This document shows positions 42,948 to 51,195 of a stretch of 51,328 nucleotides of DNA, piece by piece (position 1 is the stretch's first letter; each line of letters begins with the position of its first letter). The stretch is taken from positions 1 through 51,328 of the forward strand of contig CAIQIA010000008.1 in NCBI GenBank assembly GCA_903871775.1, in the 5' to 3' direction. This stretch comes from an uncultured cyanobacterium. GTDB taxonomy: Bacteria; Cyanobacteriota; Cyanobacteriia; PCC-6307; Cyanobiaceae. The notes below the pieces were generated by a model. That model saw only the letters and a program-made list of their open reading frames with translations, searched no databases and had not been told where the DNA came from. Position numbers and translations under genes: made by a program.

Positions 42948-44188
42948 CGACCGACCTCGCGAGCCTTCACCGCGTCGATTTCCCCCTGCTCGACCAGGAG
43001 GTGCAGGGCCAGCCGCTGATCTACCTCGACCATGCGGCCACCAGTCAGAAACCGCGCGCGGTGCTGGAGGCCCTCGAGCATTACTACAGCTGCGACAACG
43101 CCAACGTCCACCGGGGGGCCCACACCCTCAGCGCCAGGGCCACCGAGGCCTTCGAGGCCGCCAGGGGCACCACCGCCCGCTTCATCGGTGCCGCCGATCC
43201 CGACGAGATCGTCTTCACCCGCAACGCCACCGAAGCCATCAACCTGGTGGCCTTCACCTGGGCCCTGGATCGGCTCAGGCCCGGTGACGAGATCCTCACC
43301 ACCGCCATGGAGCACCACAGCAATCTGGTGCCCTGGCAGCTGCTCGCGGCCCGCAGCGGCGCCGTGCTGCGCCATGTCGCGGTCACGGCCGAGGGGGAGC
43401 TTGATCTCGATGATCTGCGCGCCCAGCTGGGGCCCCGCACCCGGCTGGTGACCCTGGTCCATGTCAGCAACACCCTCGGCTGCCTCAACCCTGTGGCTGA
43501 GGTGGCGGCCCTGGCCCACGGGGTGGGCGCCAGGGTGCTGGTGGATGCGTGCCAGAGCCTGGCCCATCTGCCCACCGATGTGACCACCCTGGGCTGCGAC
43601 TGGCTGGTGGGGTCGAGCCACAAGCTCTGCGGTCCCACCGGCATGGGGTTCCTCTGGGGTCGCCGAGAACTGCTCGAGGAGGCCCCGCCGTTCCTCGGCG
43701 GCGGCGAGATGATCGACGAGGTCTTCCTGGACCGCAGCACCTGGGCGGCCCTGCCCCACAAGTTCGAGGCCGGCACGCCGGCCATCGGTGAGGCCATCGG
43801 CATGGGCGCAGCCCTCGACTACCTGAGTGCCATCGGTCTCGAGCGCATCCACGCCTGGGAGCAGGTGCTCACCGCCAGGTTGTGGGAGGGGCTGGCCCGC
43901 ATCGATGGCGTGCGCCTCCTCGGTCCGACCCCCGGGCGCCAGCCCGACCGCGGGGCCCTGGCCGCCTTTGCCGTCGAGGGGGTCCATGCCCACGACCTGG
44001 CGGCCCTGCTCGATGTTGAGGGCATCTGCATCCGCAGTGGCCACCACTGCACCCAGCCGTTGCACCGGCAGCTCGGGCTGACGGCCTCGGCGCGGGCCAG
44101 CCTGGCCTTCACCACCACCCCCGTCGAGATCGACCGGTTCCACGAGCGCCTCGAGGATGCCGTCGGTCTCCTGCGCGCCCATGCCTGA
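42944..44188 (+). CDS. sufS: Cysteine desulfurase SufS
   Basis: This 414-residue PLP enzyme overlaps sufD by four bases (ATGA). The motifs are DHAATSQKP, NVHRGAHTLSARAT, TRNATEAINLVA, the PLP-lysine segment LVGSSHKLCGPTGMGFLWG (Lys in SHK), and the catalytic cysteine in IRSGHHCTQPLHRQLG. These define the type II SufS group. It extracts sulfur from cysteine and passes it as persulfide to the Suf scaffold, in cyanobacteria probably with SufE. No sufE is in the window. Confidence 0.97.
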   Translation: MTTDLASLHRVDFPLLDQEVQGQPLIYLDHAATSQKPRAVLEALEHYYSCDNANVHRGAHTLSARATEAFEAARGTTARFIGAADPDEIVFTRNATEAINLVAFTWALDRLRPGDEILTTAMEHHSNLVPWQLLAARSGAVLRHVAVTAEGELDLDDLRAQLGPRTRLVTLVHVSNTLGCLNPVAEVAALAHGVGARVLVDACQSLAHLPTDVTTLGCDWLVGSSHKLCGPTGMGFLWGRRELLEEAPPFLGGGEMIDEVFLDRSTWAALPHKFEAGTPAIGEAIGMGAALDYLSAIGLERIHAWEQVLTARLWEGLARIDGVRLLGPTPGRQPDRGALAAFAVEGVHAHDLAALLDVEGICIRSGHHCTQPLHRQLGLTASARASLAFTTTPVEIDRFHERLEDAVGLLRAHA

Positions 44189-44723
44189 GGCCCCGGCCGA
44201 GCCCGGGCCCCTGCTGTTCCTGGTGGTGCTGGGTGGTCGCGTGGAGGGGGGGCTGATTGAGGTCCACGACGCCCGGCTGGTGGCTGGGGCCAGCCTCGAA
44301 GACACCTTCCCGACCCTGCGCCAGGGCTGGTTCGGCCGCCCCAGGGGCCTCCACCTCGACAGCTGGGCCCTGGTGCGGGGGGTTGATGGCCATCGCATCG
44401 CCCTGCGGCCCGAGGCGCCGGCGGATGGCGCGGACAAGCTCTGGTTCGTCAATGTCGGGGCCTATGACCCGACGGCCTTCCACGAGCGGCACCGCTGTGG
44501 GCTGGTGGTCGCCCCCTCCGCCAGGGCCGCCCGCTCGAGGGCCCTGCGCCAGCTCCCCCTGGGGATCTGCCAGCGCCACCACGACGATCTGGCGGCCGTC
44601 GATGACTGCCTGGCGGTGGATCGGCTGGACCGCTGGCACGTGCATCTCTGCCCTGATCCGGCCTTCGGCGACGGCCCCCTGGAGCCCGACTGGATCGGTT
44701 ATCGCCGCATCGACCGGCCCTGA
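44181..44723 (+). CDS. DUF1543 protein at the end of the suf operon
   Basis: The protein has 180 residues from the ATG at 44181, eight bases before the sufS stop. The start LLFLVVLGGRVEGGLIEVHDARLVAGASLEDTFPTLRQGWFG is the DUF1543 signature (a two-repeat domain with a G-G-R, H-D motif), and the second repeat (KLWFVNVGAYDPTAFHERH) follows. The family's function is unknown. Co-transcription with sufBCDS is suggested by the overlap. The 3' end overlaps the amine oxidase-like gene by 25 bases tail to tail. Confidence 0.85.
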   Translation: MPEAPAEPGPLLFLVVLGGRVEGGLIEVHDARLVAGASLEDTFPTLRQGWFGRPRGLHLDSWALVRGVDGHRIALRPEAPADGADKLWFVNVGAYDPTAFHERHRCGLVVAPSARAARSRALRQLPLGICQRHHDDLAAVDDCLAVDRLDRWHVHLCPDPAFGDGPLEPDWIGYRRIDRP

Positions 44724-46084
44724 CGGACGAGCACCGCCTCGGCCGCGGCCTCACCGGCCCGGATCGCCCCCTCGAAATAGCCCGGCCAGCGGCGGGCCAC
44801 CTCGGTGCCCGCCCACACGACCCGGCCATGGGGGCGGCGCCAGGCATCGCCGAGGGTGGTCCAGGTGCCCGGCAGCGGAAAGGCCGTGAAGGCTCCGCCG
44901 GTCCAGGGTTCGCTGCCCCAGTCGTGCCAGATGAGCTCAATGGGCCTGCCGGCCCGGGGTCCCCAGAGGCTCTCCAGTTCGGCCAGCAGGCAGGCCCGTT
45001 GCTCGGCGGGGTTCATGGTCCCGAAGGCCAGGGCCCGGTCGGCGGCGATGAAGCCCGCCAGCACCCCGGGCTCCGCTTCCGGCGGCGAACTGTCGGCCGT
45101 CAGCTCCAGCCAGGCCCGTTCGCCCAGGGTCAGGCCGTTGCCACCATCGTCGCGCCAGAAGGCCCGCTCATACACGGCGAGCACCTTGACCATCGCGCCC
45201 ATGGGCCAGCGCTGGTGCAGGGCGATCTGGTCGGGGGGCAGCGGGGGGTCGAACCGCAGGCGCTGCCGCTGGTTCGGGGGCATGGCCACCACCACGGATC
45301 GGCAGCGATGGCGGTGGCCATCGTCCGTCGTCACCTCGGCGCCCCCGTCGTCCTGCGCAATCGCCACGACCGGGCAGCCGGTGTGGAGGTCTGGCCCCAG
45401 GTCTGCGGCCAGCCGTTCGGCCACCTGGCCGGCGCCGCCGCGCAGCAGCCAGCCTTCCGGCGCCTCCCGCTGGGGGGCAACGGCCTGGGTCCAGGCCAGG
45501 TGCAGCATCGACACCTGATGCAGTTCGAAGCCGCCTGACCCCCCCACCCGTCCCAGCCACTGCAGAGGCAGCTGAGCGGCGGCCGATGCCCCGAGTCCCT
45601 GCAGCCACGCAGAGGCCGTGATCGTGTCGAGGGCGACGGCGTCGGGGCTGCGCCAGGGTTCATCGGGATCGACCTGCTCCACCAGCTGGCGGAACCGCTG
45701 TTCCACGGCCCTGGCCTCTGCCCGTTCGCCAGCGCTCAGGGGCAGGTCGCCGGGTTCGAAGAACAGCAGGGTGTCGTCGAAGTCGGCCCCCAGCCGCGCT
45801 TGCCGGGCTTCCCCACGCCAGCGGAACAGGCCCTCTCCGTCGTAGAAGCTCCTGAACCGTTCCAGGTCCAGCGCGTTCACCAGGGCCTCGAAGCGGGTGT
45901 GGGTGTCGCCTCCCCACTGGCCGCCCAGGTCAACGGTCACACCGCAGTCGAGCCGCCGCCGCCGCATGCGCCCACCGGCCGTGTCGGCCGCCTCCAGCAC
46001 CCGCACCGTCTGACCGGCGGCCCGCAGGCGGCGAGCCGCCACGAGGCCCGACAGGCCCGCCCCCACCACCACCGCATCGAGCAT
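44699..46084 (-). CDS. Flavin amine oxidase-like FAD oxidoreductase
   Basis: The protein has 461 residues from the ATG at 46084; much longer frames upstream are shadow of mtnA. FAD-binding [42 protein letters not shown] is the N-terminal Rossmann fold with the GG motif of monoamine oxidases. The C-terminal FAD motif [29 protein letters not shown] closes the fold. The substrate-binding half resembles plant/bacterial MAO and carotenoid desaturase relatives; the precise substrate cannot be told. Divergent from mtnA across a 66-base region. Confidence 0.9.
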   Translation of the reverse strand: MLDAVVVGAGLSGLVAARRLRAAGQTVRVLEAADTAGGRMRRRRLDCGVTVDLGGQWGGDTHTRFEALVNALDLERFRSFYDGEGLFRWRGEARQARLGADFDDTLLFFEPGDLPLSAGERAEARAVEQRFRQLVEQVDPDEPWRSPDAVALDTITASAWLQGLGASAAAQLPLQWLGRVGGSGGFELHQVSMLHLAWTQAVAPQREAPEGWLLRGGAGQVAERLAADLGPDLHTGCPVVAIAQDDGGAEVTTDDGHRHRCRSVVVAMPPNQRQRLRFDPPLPPDQIALHQRWPMGAMVKVLAVYERAFWRDDGGNGLTLGERAWLELTADSSPPEAEPGVLAGFIAADRALAFGTMNPAEQRACLLAELESLWGPRAGRPIELIWHDWGSEPWTGGAFTAFPLPGTWTTLGDAWRRPHGRVVWAGTEVARRWPGYFEGAIRAGEAAAEAVLVRQGRSMRR

Positions 46085-46150
46085 GGGGCCCCGCCGCCAC
46101 TGTCTCCAGTGTGGCCGGCAGGACATGATCGAGGCAGAGACCCCGCCGCC

Positions 46151-47245
46151 ATGAACATCGACGGTCGCCCCTGGCGCACCATCTGGCTCGAACCCGATGG
46201 CCGCGCCGTGGGGGTCATCGACCAGACCCGCCTCCCCCACGCCTTCGAGACCCGGCGCCTCGACAGCCTCGAGACGGCTGCGGCGGCCATCCGCACCATG
46301 GTGGTGCGCGGGGCTCCGCTGATCGGCGTCACCGGTGCCTACGGACTGATGCTGGCGTTGCAGGCGGATCCGTCGGATGACGCCCTCGTGGCGGCCGAGG
46401 CCACGTTGCTGGCCACCCGGCCGACGGCGGTGAACCTGGCCTGGGCCCTGGAACGCACCCGCCGGCGGGTGCAGGCCCTGCCCCCCGGTGAACGGGCCGC
46501 CGCCGCCGCCGCCGAGGCCGCGGCCATCGCCGATGAGGATGTGGCGATGTGCGAGGCCATCGGTGACCACGGCCTCGCCGAGTTCCGCCGCCTGCATGGG
46601 GCCCTGCCCCCCGGGCGGCGGGGCCAGCCGCTGCAGGTGCTGACCCACTGCAATGCCGGCTGGCTGGCCACCGTCGACTGGGGCACGGCCCTGGCGCCGA
46701 TCTACAAGGCCCACCGGGCCGGGTTGCCCGTCCACGTCTGGGTCGACGAGACCCGGCCCCGCAACCAGGGGGCGAGCCTCACGGCCTATGAACTGGGACG
46801 CGAGGGGGTTCCTCACACGGTCATCGTCGACAACGCCGGTGGCCACCTGATGCAGCACGGCCAGGTGGATGCCGTGATCGTGGGCACCGACCGCACCACC
46901 CGCCGGGGGGATGTGTGCAACAAGATCGGCACCTACCTCAAGGCCCTGGCGGCCCATGACAACGGCGTGCCGTTCTATGTGGCCCTGCCGTCCTCCACCA
47001 TCGACTGGACCCTGGAGGACGGTCTGGCGGAGATCCCGATCGAGGCCAGGGCCGCCGAGGAGGTGACCCACATCCAGGGCACCGGCGCCGCGGGTGATCT
47101 GGTCAGTGTGCGCCTCACCCCCGGCCCGTCCCCTGCCTTCAATCCCGCCTTCGACGTGACACCGGCCCGGCTGGTGACGGCCCTGATCACCGAGCGGGGC
47201 CTGGCAGCGGCCAGTGAAGAGGGCCTGCGGCGTCTCTACGGCTGA
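46151..47245 (+). CDS. mtnA: S-methyl-5-thioribose-1-phosphate isomerase (or related pentose-P isomerase)
   Basis: The protein has 364 residues from the ATG at 46151. Motifs are [16 protein letters not shown], the catalytic cysteine in [16 protein letters not shown], and the catalytic Asp in [41 protein letters not shown]. The enzyme converts MTR-1-P to MTRu-1-P in methionine salvage. Some MtnA-like enzymes act on 5-deoxyribose-1-P. A class II aldolase gene 3.2 kb downstream could take its product. Confidence 0.95.
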   Translation: MNIDGRPWRTIWLEPDGRAVGVIDQTRLPHAFETRRLDSLETAAAAIRTMVVRGAPLIGVTGAYGLMLALQADPSDDALVAAEATLLATRPTAVNLAWALERTRRRVQALPPGERAAAAAAEAAAIADEDVAMCEAIGDHGLAEFRRLHGALPPGRRGQPLQVLTHCNAGWLATVDWGTALAPIYKAHRAGLPVHVWVDETRPRNQGASLTAYELGREGVPHTVIVDNAGGHLMQHGQVDAVIVGTDRTTRRGDVCNKIGTYLKALAAHDNGVPFYVALPSSTIDWTLEDGLAEIPIEARAAEEVTHIQGTGAAGDLVSVRLTPGPSPAFNPAFDVTPARLVTALITERGLAAASEEGLRRLYG

Positions 47246-47251
47246 GAGGGA

Positions 47252-48166
47252 CTACGGCTGAGCGGGGGGCTGGGGCCGCAGTCCGCTGAGGGCCTGGGCG
47301 AGCTCGAGGGGGAACAGCACCACCGTGTTCGAGGGGCTGGCCCCGAGGCCGTCGATGGTCTGCAGGGTCCGCAGCTCCAGGGCAATGGGGTTGGCGGCCA
47401 TGGTGGCCGCGGCCTGGGCCAGGTTTTCGGCCGCCAGCCGGTCGCCGTCGGCCTTGGTGATCGTGGCTCGCTTTTCCCGCTCCGCCGAGGCCTGGCGCGA
47501 CATCATCCGCTTGAGATCCTCCGGCAGCTCGATGTCCTGCAGCTGGATCGATTCGATCGTGATCCCCCACTGGCGCGCCTGGGTTTCGACGGCCGTCTGC
47601 ACCTGTTCCTGGATGCGTTCGCGCTCCGACAGCAGCTCATCGAGGGTCAGGCCGCCGACCACGTCCCGGAGGGCGGCCTGGCTGTACTGGGCAATGGCGA
47701 AGCGGTAGTCCTGGATCTGATTGACGGCCGCGGCGGCATCGTCCACGCGGAAGAACACCGCACTGTCGATGCTGGCGGGCACGTTGTCGCGGGTGATCAC
47801 CCGCTGGCTGGGGATGTTCAGCACCTGGGTGCGGGTGTCAAGAAAGCGCACGGTCTCCACGATCGGGATCACGTACAGCACCCCGGGGCCCCGCACGCCC
47901 TGCAGGGTCCCGAGCCGCAGGATCACCCCCCGTTCCCACTGGGCGGCCACCCGCACCCCGCTCACCAGGCCGTTCCAGAGCAGGGCCAGGGCCCCCACGG
48001 CGGTGATCGCCCCGGGCCGTCGGGGTTCGGGCTGGGCCAGGGCCACCAGGGCCGCCAGGGCCAGCGGCACCACCAGCAGGGTCAGCCGCAGGCCGCCCCC
48101 CAGGGAGACATGCCCCCGTTGCGGGGCGGCGAAGATCCGTTCCGGGGTCGGGGTGCTGCTTCCCAT
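47252..48166 (-). CDS. Slipin / band 7 (SPFH) membrane protein
   Basis: The protein has 304 residues from the ATG at 48166 (the upstream frame extension is not conserved). Two hydrophobic N-terminal segments (LTLLVVPLALAALVALA and GAITAVGALALLWNGLVS) are followed by the SPFH domain: VAAQWERGVILRLGTLQGVRGPGVLYVIPIVETVRFLDTRTQVLNIPSQRVITRDNVPASIDSAVFFRV. Then comes a coiled-coil (MSRQASAEREKRATITKADGDRLAAENLAQAA), the stomatin/slipin layout. The family scaffolds membrane microdomains. The usual NfeD-like partner is not adjacent; the stop is only seven bases past the mtnA stop on the other strand. Confidence 0.93.
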   Translation of the reverse strand: MGSSTPTPERIFAAPQRGHVSLGGGLRLTLLVVPLALAALVALAQPEPRRPGAITAVGALALLWNGLVSGVRVAAQWERGVILRLGTLQGVRGPGVLYVIPIVETVRFLDTRTQVLNIPSQRVITRDNVPASIDSAVFFRVDDAAAAVNQIQDYRFAIAQYSQAALRDVVGGLTLDELLSERERIQEQVQTAVETQARQWGITIESIQLQDIELPEDLKRMMSRQASAEREKRATITKADGDRLAAENLAQAAATMAANPIALELRTLQTIDGLGASPSNTVVLFPLELAQALSGLRPQPPAQP

Positions 48167-48243
48167 GACCGTGGGGTTGCTGTCGTCAGTCTGGCCAGTC
48201 GCAGGTCCCGTGCAGGCTGGTGTTGCCCGCCTGCCTGGCGCCC

Positions 48244-48798
48244 ATGGTGGTGGAGCCATCCACGCCCCTTCCGGAGAGGGGCCTTTGCAGCCCGTCCCAC
48301 GCCGGGGCGGTGATCAGCCCCTGCGGCCGCTATCGCTATGCCCTCTGGCGCCGCTGGGGGGAGGGCTCCGGCGAGTTGCTGGTGGTGGGGCTCAACCCCA
48401 GCCGTGCCGATGCCGACGGCGATGACCCCACCCTCCGCCGCTGTGTGGGCTACGCCCGGGCCTGGGGCTGTTCCGGCCTGAGGTTGGCGAACCTGTTCGC
48501 CTGGCGCAGCCCCGACCCTGGCGCCCTGCGGCGGGTGGCTGATCCGGTGGGTCCCGATGCCGACCGCTGGCTGGTCGGGCTCGCGGCGGGGGCCCGGCTC
48601 GTGCTGGCCGCCTGGGGCAACGGCGGCCGCCTGGGGGGGCGCTCCCGGGTCGCCCGGCGGCTGCTGCCGCCGCTGCAGGTGCTGCGGTTCACCCGCCTCG
48701 GCGAGCCGGCCCATCCGTTGTATCTGCCGGCCTCCCTGCGGCCGCAACCCTGGATCGAGCCGCCGATCGACCCACCGATCGAGGCCCAGCGAGAATGA
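48244..48798 (+). CDS. DUF1643 protein
   Basis: The protein has 184 residues from the ATG at 48244. The signature SPCGRYRYALWRRWGEGSGELLVVGLNPSRADADGDDPTLRRCVGYARAWGCSGLRLANLFAWRSPDP is the DUF1643 motif (LNPS.A......DPT....). It is a small protein of unknown function, found often near DNA repair or mobile genes in other bacteria. Its stop overlaps the methyltransferase start (ATGA). The divergent slipin gene starts 77 bases away. Confidence 0.88.
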   Translation: MVVEPSTPLPERGLCSPSHAGAVISPCGRYRYALWRRWGEGSGELLVVGLNPSRADADGDDPTLRRCVGYARAWGCSGLRLANLFAWRSPDPGALRRVADPVGPDADRWLVGLAAGARLVLAAWGNGGRLGGRSRVARRLLPPLQVLRFTRLGEPAHPLYLPASLRPQPWIEPPIDPPIEAQRE

Positions 48799-49793
48799 GG
48801 GCCATGCACCCCCCGGCGATGCCAGCGGCACCCCAGGCCCCCACGGCTCCCCCCAACTGGGTGGCCTCGCGCCATCCCCTCGGCTGGCTGATTGACCGGC
48901 TGCTGCAGGTGGGGCCCCTGCGGGGGCTGCTCTTCCAGCAGGCGCGGCGGTTGATCATCCGCACGGCCGAATCCCGTGGCATCGCCTGGAGGGCCCGGCG
49001 CCACGACCTGGTGGCTCAGGCGGAACCGCTGCTGCCCGCCGTGCTTTGTCCCGGCCTCGAGCCACCCCCGTACTACCGGGTGCGCTTCCATGCTTACGAC
49101 GCCGGCAACCTCTGCTGGGAGGCCGCCGGCGAGGCCGAACAGGCCACCGACGCGATGGCCCTGCGGGTGTGGCCCGGTGAGGCCCTCGCTCCCCAGGTGG
49201 CCCAGCGGCGCCTGCGGGAGGCGATCTTCGCCATCGTCGAACCGTCCCTGGAGGGCCCCCTGCGCCGGGTGCTGGATGTGGGGTGTTCCGTCGGTGTCGG
49301 CACCCTGGCCCTGCGGGACTGGCTGGATCAGCGGGGGGACCGCACTGCGGTGGTCGAGGGGCTGGACCTCTCGGCACCGATGCTGGCGGTGGCGCGGGTG
49401 CGGGATCGTGAGGGGCGCATCGCGGCCTGGCACCATGCCGCCGCTGAAGCAACGGGTCTGGCCGGGGGCAGCTTCGATCTGATCACCCTGCAGTTCGTGT
49501 GTCACGAGCTGCCCCAGGCCGCCACCCTGGCCGTGCTGGCCGAGATGGGCCGCCTGCTGCGGCCCGGCGGCACCCTGGCCCTGGTGGACCAGGATCCGCA
49601 GTCGACCGTGATCCGGCGGCTGCCGGCCCCGATCGCCACCCTGCTCAAAAGCACCGAGCCCTATCTCGAGGAGTACTTCTGCCTCGACCTGCCGGCGGCG
49701 CTGGAGGCCTCCGGGTTCGGTGGAGTGCGCACCCAGCCCTGTGATCCGCGCCATCGGGTGGTCGTGGCGCAGCGGATGCGCGTTCCGGAGTGA
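48795..49793 (+). CDS. Class I SAM-dependent methyltransferase
   Basis: This 332-residue protein starts at the ATG overlapping the DUF1643 stop. Residues ~150-310 are a Rossmann methyltransferase: motif I RVLDVGCSVGVGTLAL, acidic loop VVEGLDLSAPMLAVARVR, motif IV-like FDLITLQFVCHELPQAA, and LRPGGTLALVDQD. The N-terminal ~130 residues (ESRGIAWRARRHDLVAQ; YYRVRFHAYDAGNLCWEAA) are an additional region seen in UbiE-like and picocyanobacterial members. Substrate unknown. It is followed 73 bases later by the GG-peptide genes; no link is shown. Confidence 0.9.
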   Translation: MRAMHPPAMPAAPQAPTAPPNWVASRHPLGWLIDRLLQVGPLRGLLFQQARRLIIRTAESRGIAWRARRHDLVAQAEPLLPAVLCPGLEPPPYYRVRFHAYDAGNLCWEAAGEAEQATDAMALRVWPGEALAPQVAQRRLREAIFAIVEPSLEGPLRRVLDVGCSVGVGTLALRDWLDQRGDRTAVVEGLDLSAPMLAVARVRDREGRIAAWHHAAAEATGLAGGSFDLITLQFVCHELPQAATLAVLAEMGRLLRPGGTLALVDQDPQSTVIRRLPAPIATLLKSTEPYLEEYFCLDLPAALEASGFGGVRTQPCDPRHRVVVAQRMRVPE

Positions 49794-49866
49794 GGGAGGG
49801 GTCAGGCGCGGGTAACCAGGACTTGGGCGTACGACCCACTGGACCCACCTTTCATTTCCTGAACCC

Positions 49867-50025
49867 ATGAACAACCTCGTGCTCAAGCCCCTGTCGACCA
49901 AGCAGTCCGAGTCCGTCTCGGGGGGCTTCTTCAACGGCTTCGCCGTGAATTCGACCGGGACCAACTCCCAGCAGAGCGTCGGCTATGTCGGCATCGGCCT
50001 GGTCGGTATCGGCCGCATCCTCTGA
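49867..50025 (+). CDS. Double-glycine leader peptide 1 (52 aa)
   Basis: ATG at 49867, TGA at 50025, 52 residues. The leader MNNLVLKPLSTKQSESVSGG (20 residues) ends in Gly-Gly and has L at -12, S at -11, E at -6, V at -4, S at -3, close to the C39-peptidase leader consensus (L-S...I-x-G-G). The predicted mature part is 32 residues, starting FFNGFAVNSTGTN and ending in the Gly/Val-rich QQSVGYVGIGLVGIGRIL, with no cysteine. It resembles bacteriocin-like or EbfG-like secreted peptides of cyanobacteria. No canonical ribosome site is seen upstream. A strong terminator follows. Confidence 0.8.
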   Translation: MNNLVLKPLSTKQSESVSGGFFNGFAVNSTGTNSQQSVGYVGIGLVGIGRIL

Positions 50026-50052
50026 TTCCCTGACCATCTGAAGTCAGCTCTG

Positions 50053-50080
50053 CCCATCCGGAGGCCTACGGATGGGTTTT
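50053..50080 (+). terminator. Rho-independent terminator between the two GG-peptide genes
   Basis: A perfect 8-bp stem CCCATCCG (50053-50060) and CGGATGGG (50069-50076) with loop GAGGCCTA is followed by TTTTAT. It lies 27 bases past the first peptide's stop. Confidence 0.95.
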
Positions 50081-50107
50081 ATCTGATCCACCGCGTTCCC
50101 AAGATCC

Positions 50108-50347
50108 ATGCCCCTCGTGCAACCCTCTTTCTGCTCCCCTCGCCTCCGCCCCCTCACGCCAGAGACCTGTGAGGTCATCTCCGGTGGAGCGGTCCGCATG
50201 TCCGTGATCTCACTGCAGGCCCTGCTGCCTCGCTTCGGGTCCGATATGGCTGTCACCCCTGCCACCACAGACCCCGGTGGCTCCACGACCACCAACATCG
50301 GCAGCATCGGCACGTCTCTGGTCAGTGTCGGCGCGATTTATCTTTAG
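50108..50347 (+). CDS. Double-glycine leader peptide 2 (79 aa)
   Basis: The frame from ATG 50108 encodes 79 residues. Its leader ends LRPLTPETCEVISGG at residue 27, with L -12, T -11, E -6, I -4, S -3, the same pattern as the first peptide; E -6 and the SGG end are shared by both. The predicted mature part has 52 residues; its tail (PGGSTTTNIGSIGTSLVSVGAIYL) aligns with the first peptide's tail (NSTGTN...VGIGLVGIGRIL). Two cysteines lie in the leader, none in the mature part. It starts 28 bases after the terminator, so it needs its own promoter or readthrough. Confidence 0.78.
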   Translation: MPLVQPSFCSPRLRPLTPETCEVISGGAVRMSVISLQALLPRFGSDMAVTPATTDPGGSTTTNIGSIGTSLVSVGAIYL

Positions 50348-50401
50348 GTCCCTGTTGAGGCAGCCTGGCGGCGCGTACGCTGCCCCATTCGCGCTGGTCC
50401 G

Positions 50402-51079
50402 ATGCCGTCGGAGGTCACCCCCGCCACGGAGGAGCAGCTGCGGCTGGAGCTGGTGACGGTCGCCCGGCGCATGAATGCCTGCGGCATCAACCAGGGCACC
50501 TCCGGCAATCTGTCGGTGCGCTGGGGCGACGGGCTGCTCATCACGCCGTCGTCGCTGCCCTATGAGCTCATGCAGCCCGAGGATGTGGTGCTGCTTCAGG
50601 GCGGGGGCCGCTGGCAGGGCCGCCGCCGGCCCTCGTCCGAGTGGCGTCTCCATGCCGATGTGCTGGCCCGGCGCCCCGATATCCAGGCGGTGGTCCACTG
50701 CCATTCCGTGCATGCCACCGCCTTGGCCTGCCATGGCCTGGCTATTCCGAGTTTTCATTACATGGTGGTGATGGCGGGGGGCTCCTCGATCCGCTGCGCC
50801 CCTTACGCCACCTTCGGCACCCAGACCCTAAGTGATCTGGCCCTTGCCGCCCTGGTCGACCGCCGGGCCTGTCTGCTGGCCCAGCACGGTCAGGTGGCCC
50901 TGGGCGCGGGTCTTGACCAGGCGCTGCGCCTGGCCATTGAGGTCGAAACCCTCGCCCGCATGTACCTGCAGGCCCGCCTGATCGGTGATCCGCCCCTGCT
51001 GGATGACCGCGAAATGGAGCGTGTGGCGGCTGCCATGGCCGAGATCCATTACGGAGAGACGCCAGAACCCTTGCCCTGA
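50402..51079 (+). CDS. Class II aldolase (FucA/AraD family)
   Basis: This 225-residue protein starts at the ATG at 50402. Family markers are INQGTSGNLSVRWGDGLLITPSSLPYELMQPEDVV, SSEWRLHADVLARRPDIQAVVHCHS (catalytic Glu in SSEW; zinc His pair HCH) and the third His in LLAQHGQVALG. Class II aldolases of this group cleave fuculose-1-P, and homologues (Ald2/DrdA) cleave 5-methylthioribulose-1-P or 5-deoxyribulose-1-P. With mtnA 3.2 kb upstream, the latter is plausible. Confidence 0.92.
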   Translation: MPSEVTPATEEQLRLELVTVARRMNACGINQGTSGNLSVRWGDGLLITPSSLPYELMQPEDVVLLQGGGRWQGRRRPSSEWRLHADVLARRPDIQAVVHCHSVHATALACHGLAIPSFHYMVVMAGGSSIRCAPYATFGTQTLSDLALAALVDRRACLLAQHGQVALGAGLDQALRLAIEVETLARMYLQARLIGDPPLLDDREMERVAAAMAEIHYGETPEPLP

Positions 51080-51096
51080 CTGGCCGCCTCCGCGGT

Positions 51097-51108
51097 GTCT
51101 CCCGAGAC
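51097..51108 (+). terminator. Possible short hairpin after the aldolase gene
   Basis: GTCTC (51097-51101), CC, GAGAC (51104-51108) is a perfect 5-bp stem with a 2-base centre, 18 bases after the aldolase stop, followed by TCCTTAG. Too short for a confident terminator. Confidence 0.3.
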
Positions 51109-51121
51109 TCCTTAGAAGAGG

Positions 51122-51149
51122 GTCACACTCCGCAATGATCCGTTACGAT
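51122..51149 (+). promoter_or_regulatory. Candidate psbA promoter
   Basis: GTCACA (51122-51127), a 16-base gap and TACGAT (51144-51149) fit a cyanobacterial psbA-type promoter. The predicted start (near 51156) coincides with the first base of a 5' hairpin and gives a leader of about 40 bases. Confidence 0.45.
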
Positions 51150-51155
51150 GCAACG

Positions 51156-51171
51156 GAGCGGGTCACCGCTC
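51156..51171 (+). promoter_or_regulatory. Hairpin at the predicted 5' end of psbA mRNA
   Basis: GAGCGG (51156-51161), loop GTCA, CCGCTC (51166-51171) is a perfect 6-bp stem immediately downstream of the predicted promoter, within the psbA leader. A 5'-end hairpin would be expected to influence mRNA stability. Confidence 0.45.
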
Positions 51172-51195
51172 TTCATTCCGTCTCACCTCGGACTC

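Noticed and set aside
45800-46150. N-terminal extension of mtnA frame upstream of 46151
   Set aside because: It lies antisense to the FAD enzyme gene and has shadow composition. The ATG at 46151 gives the conserved MtnA start.
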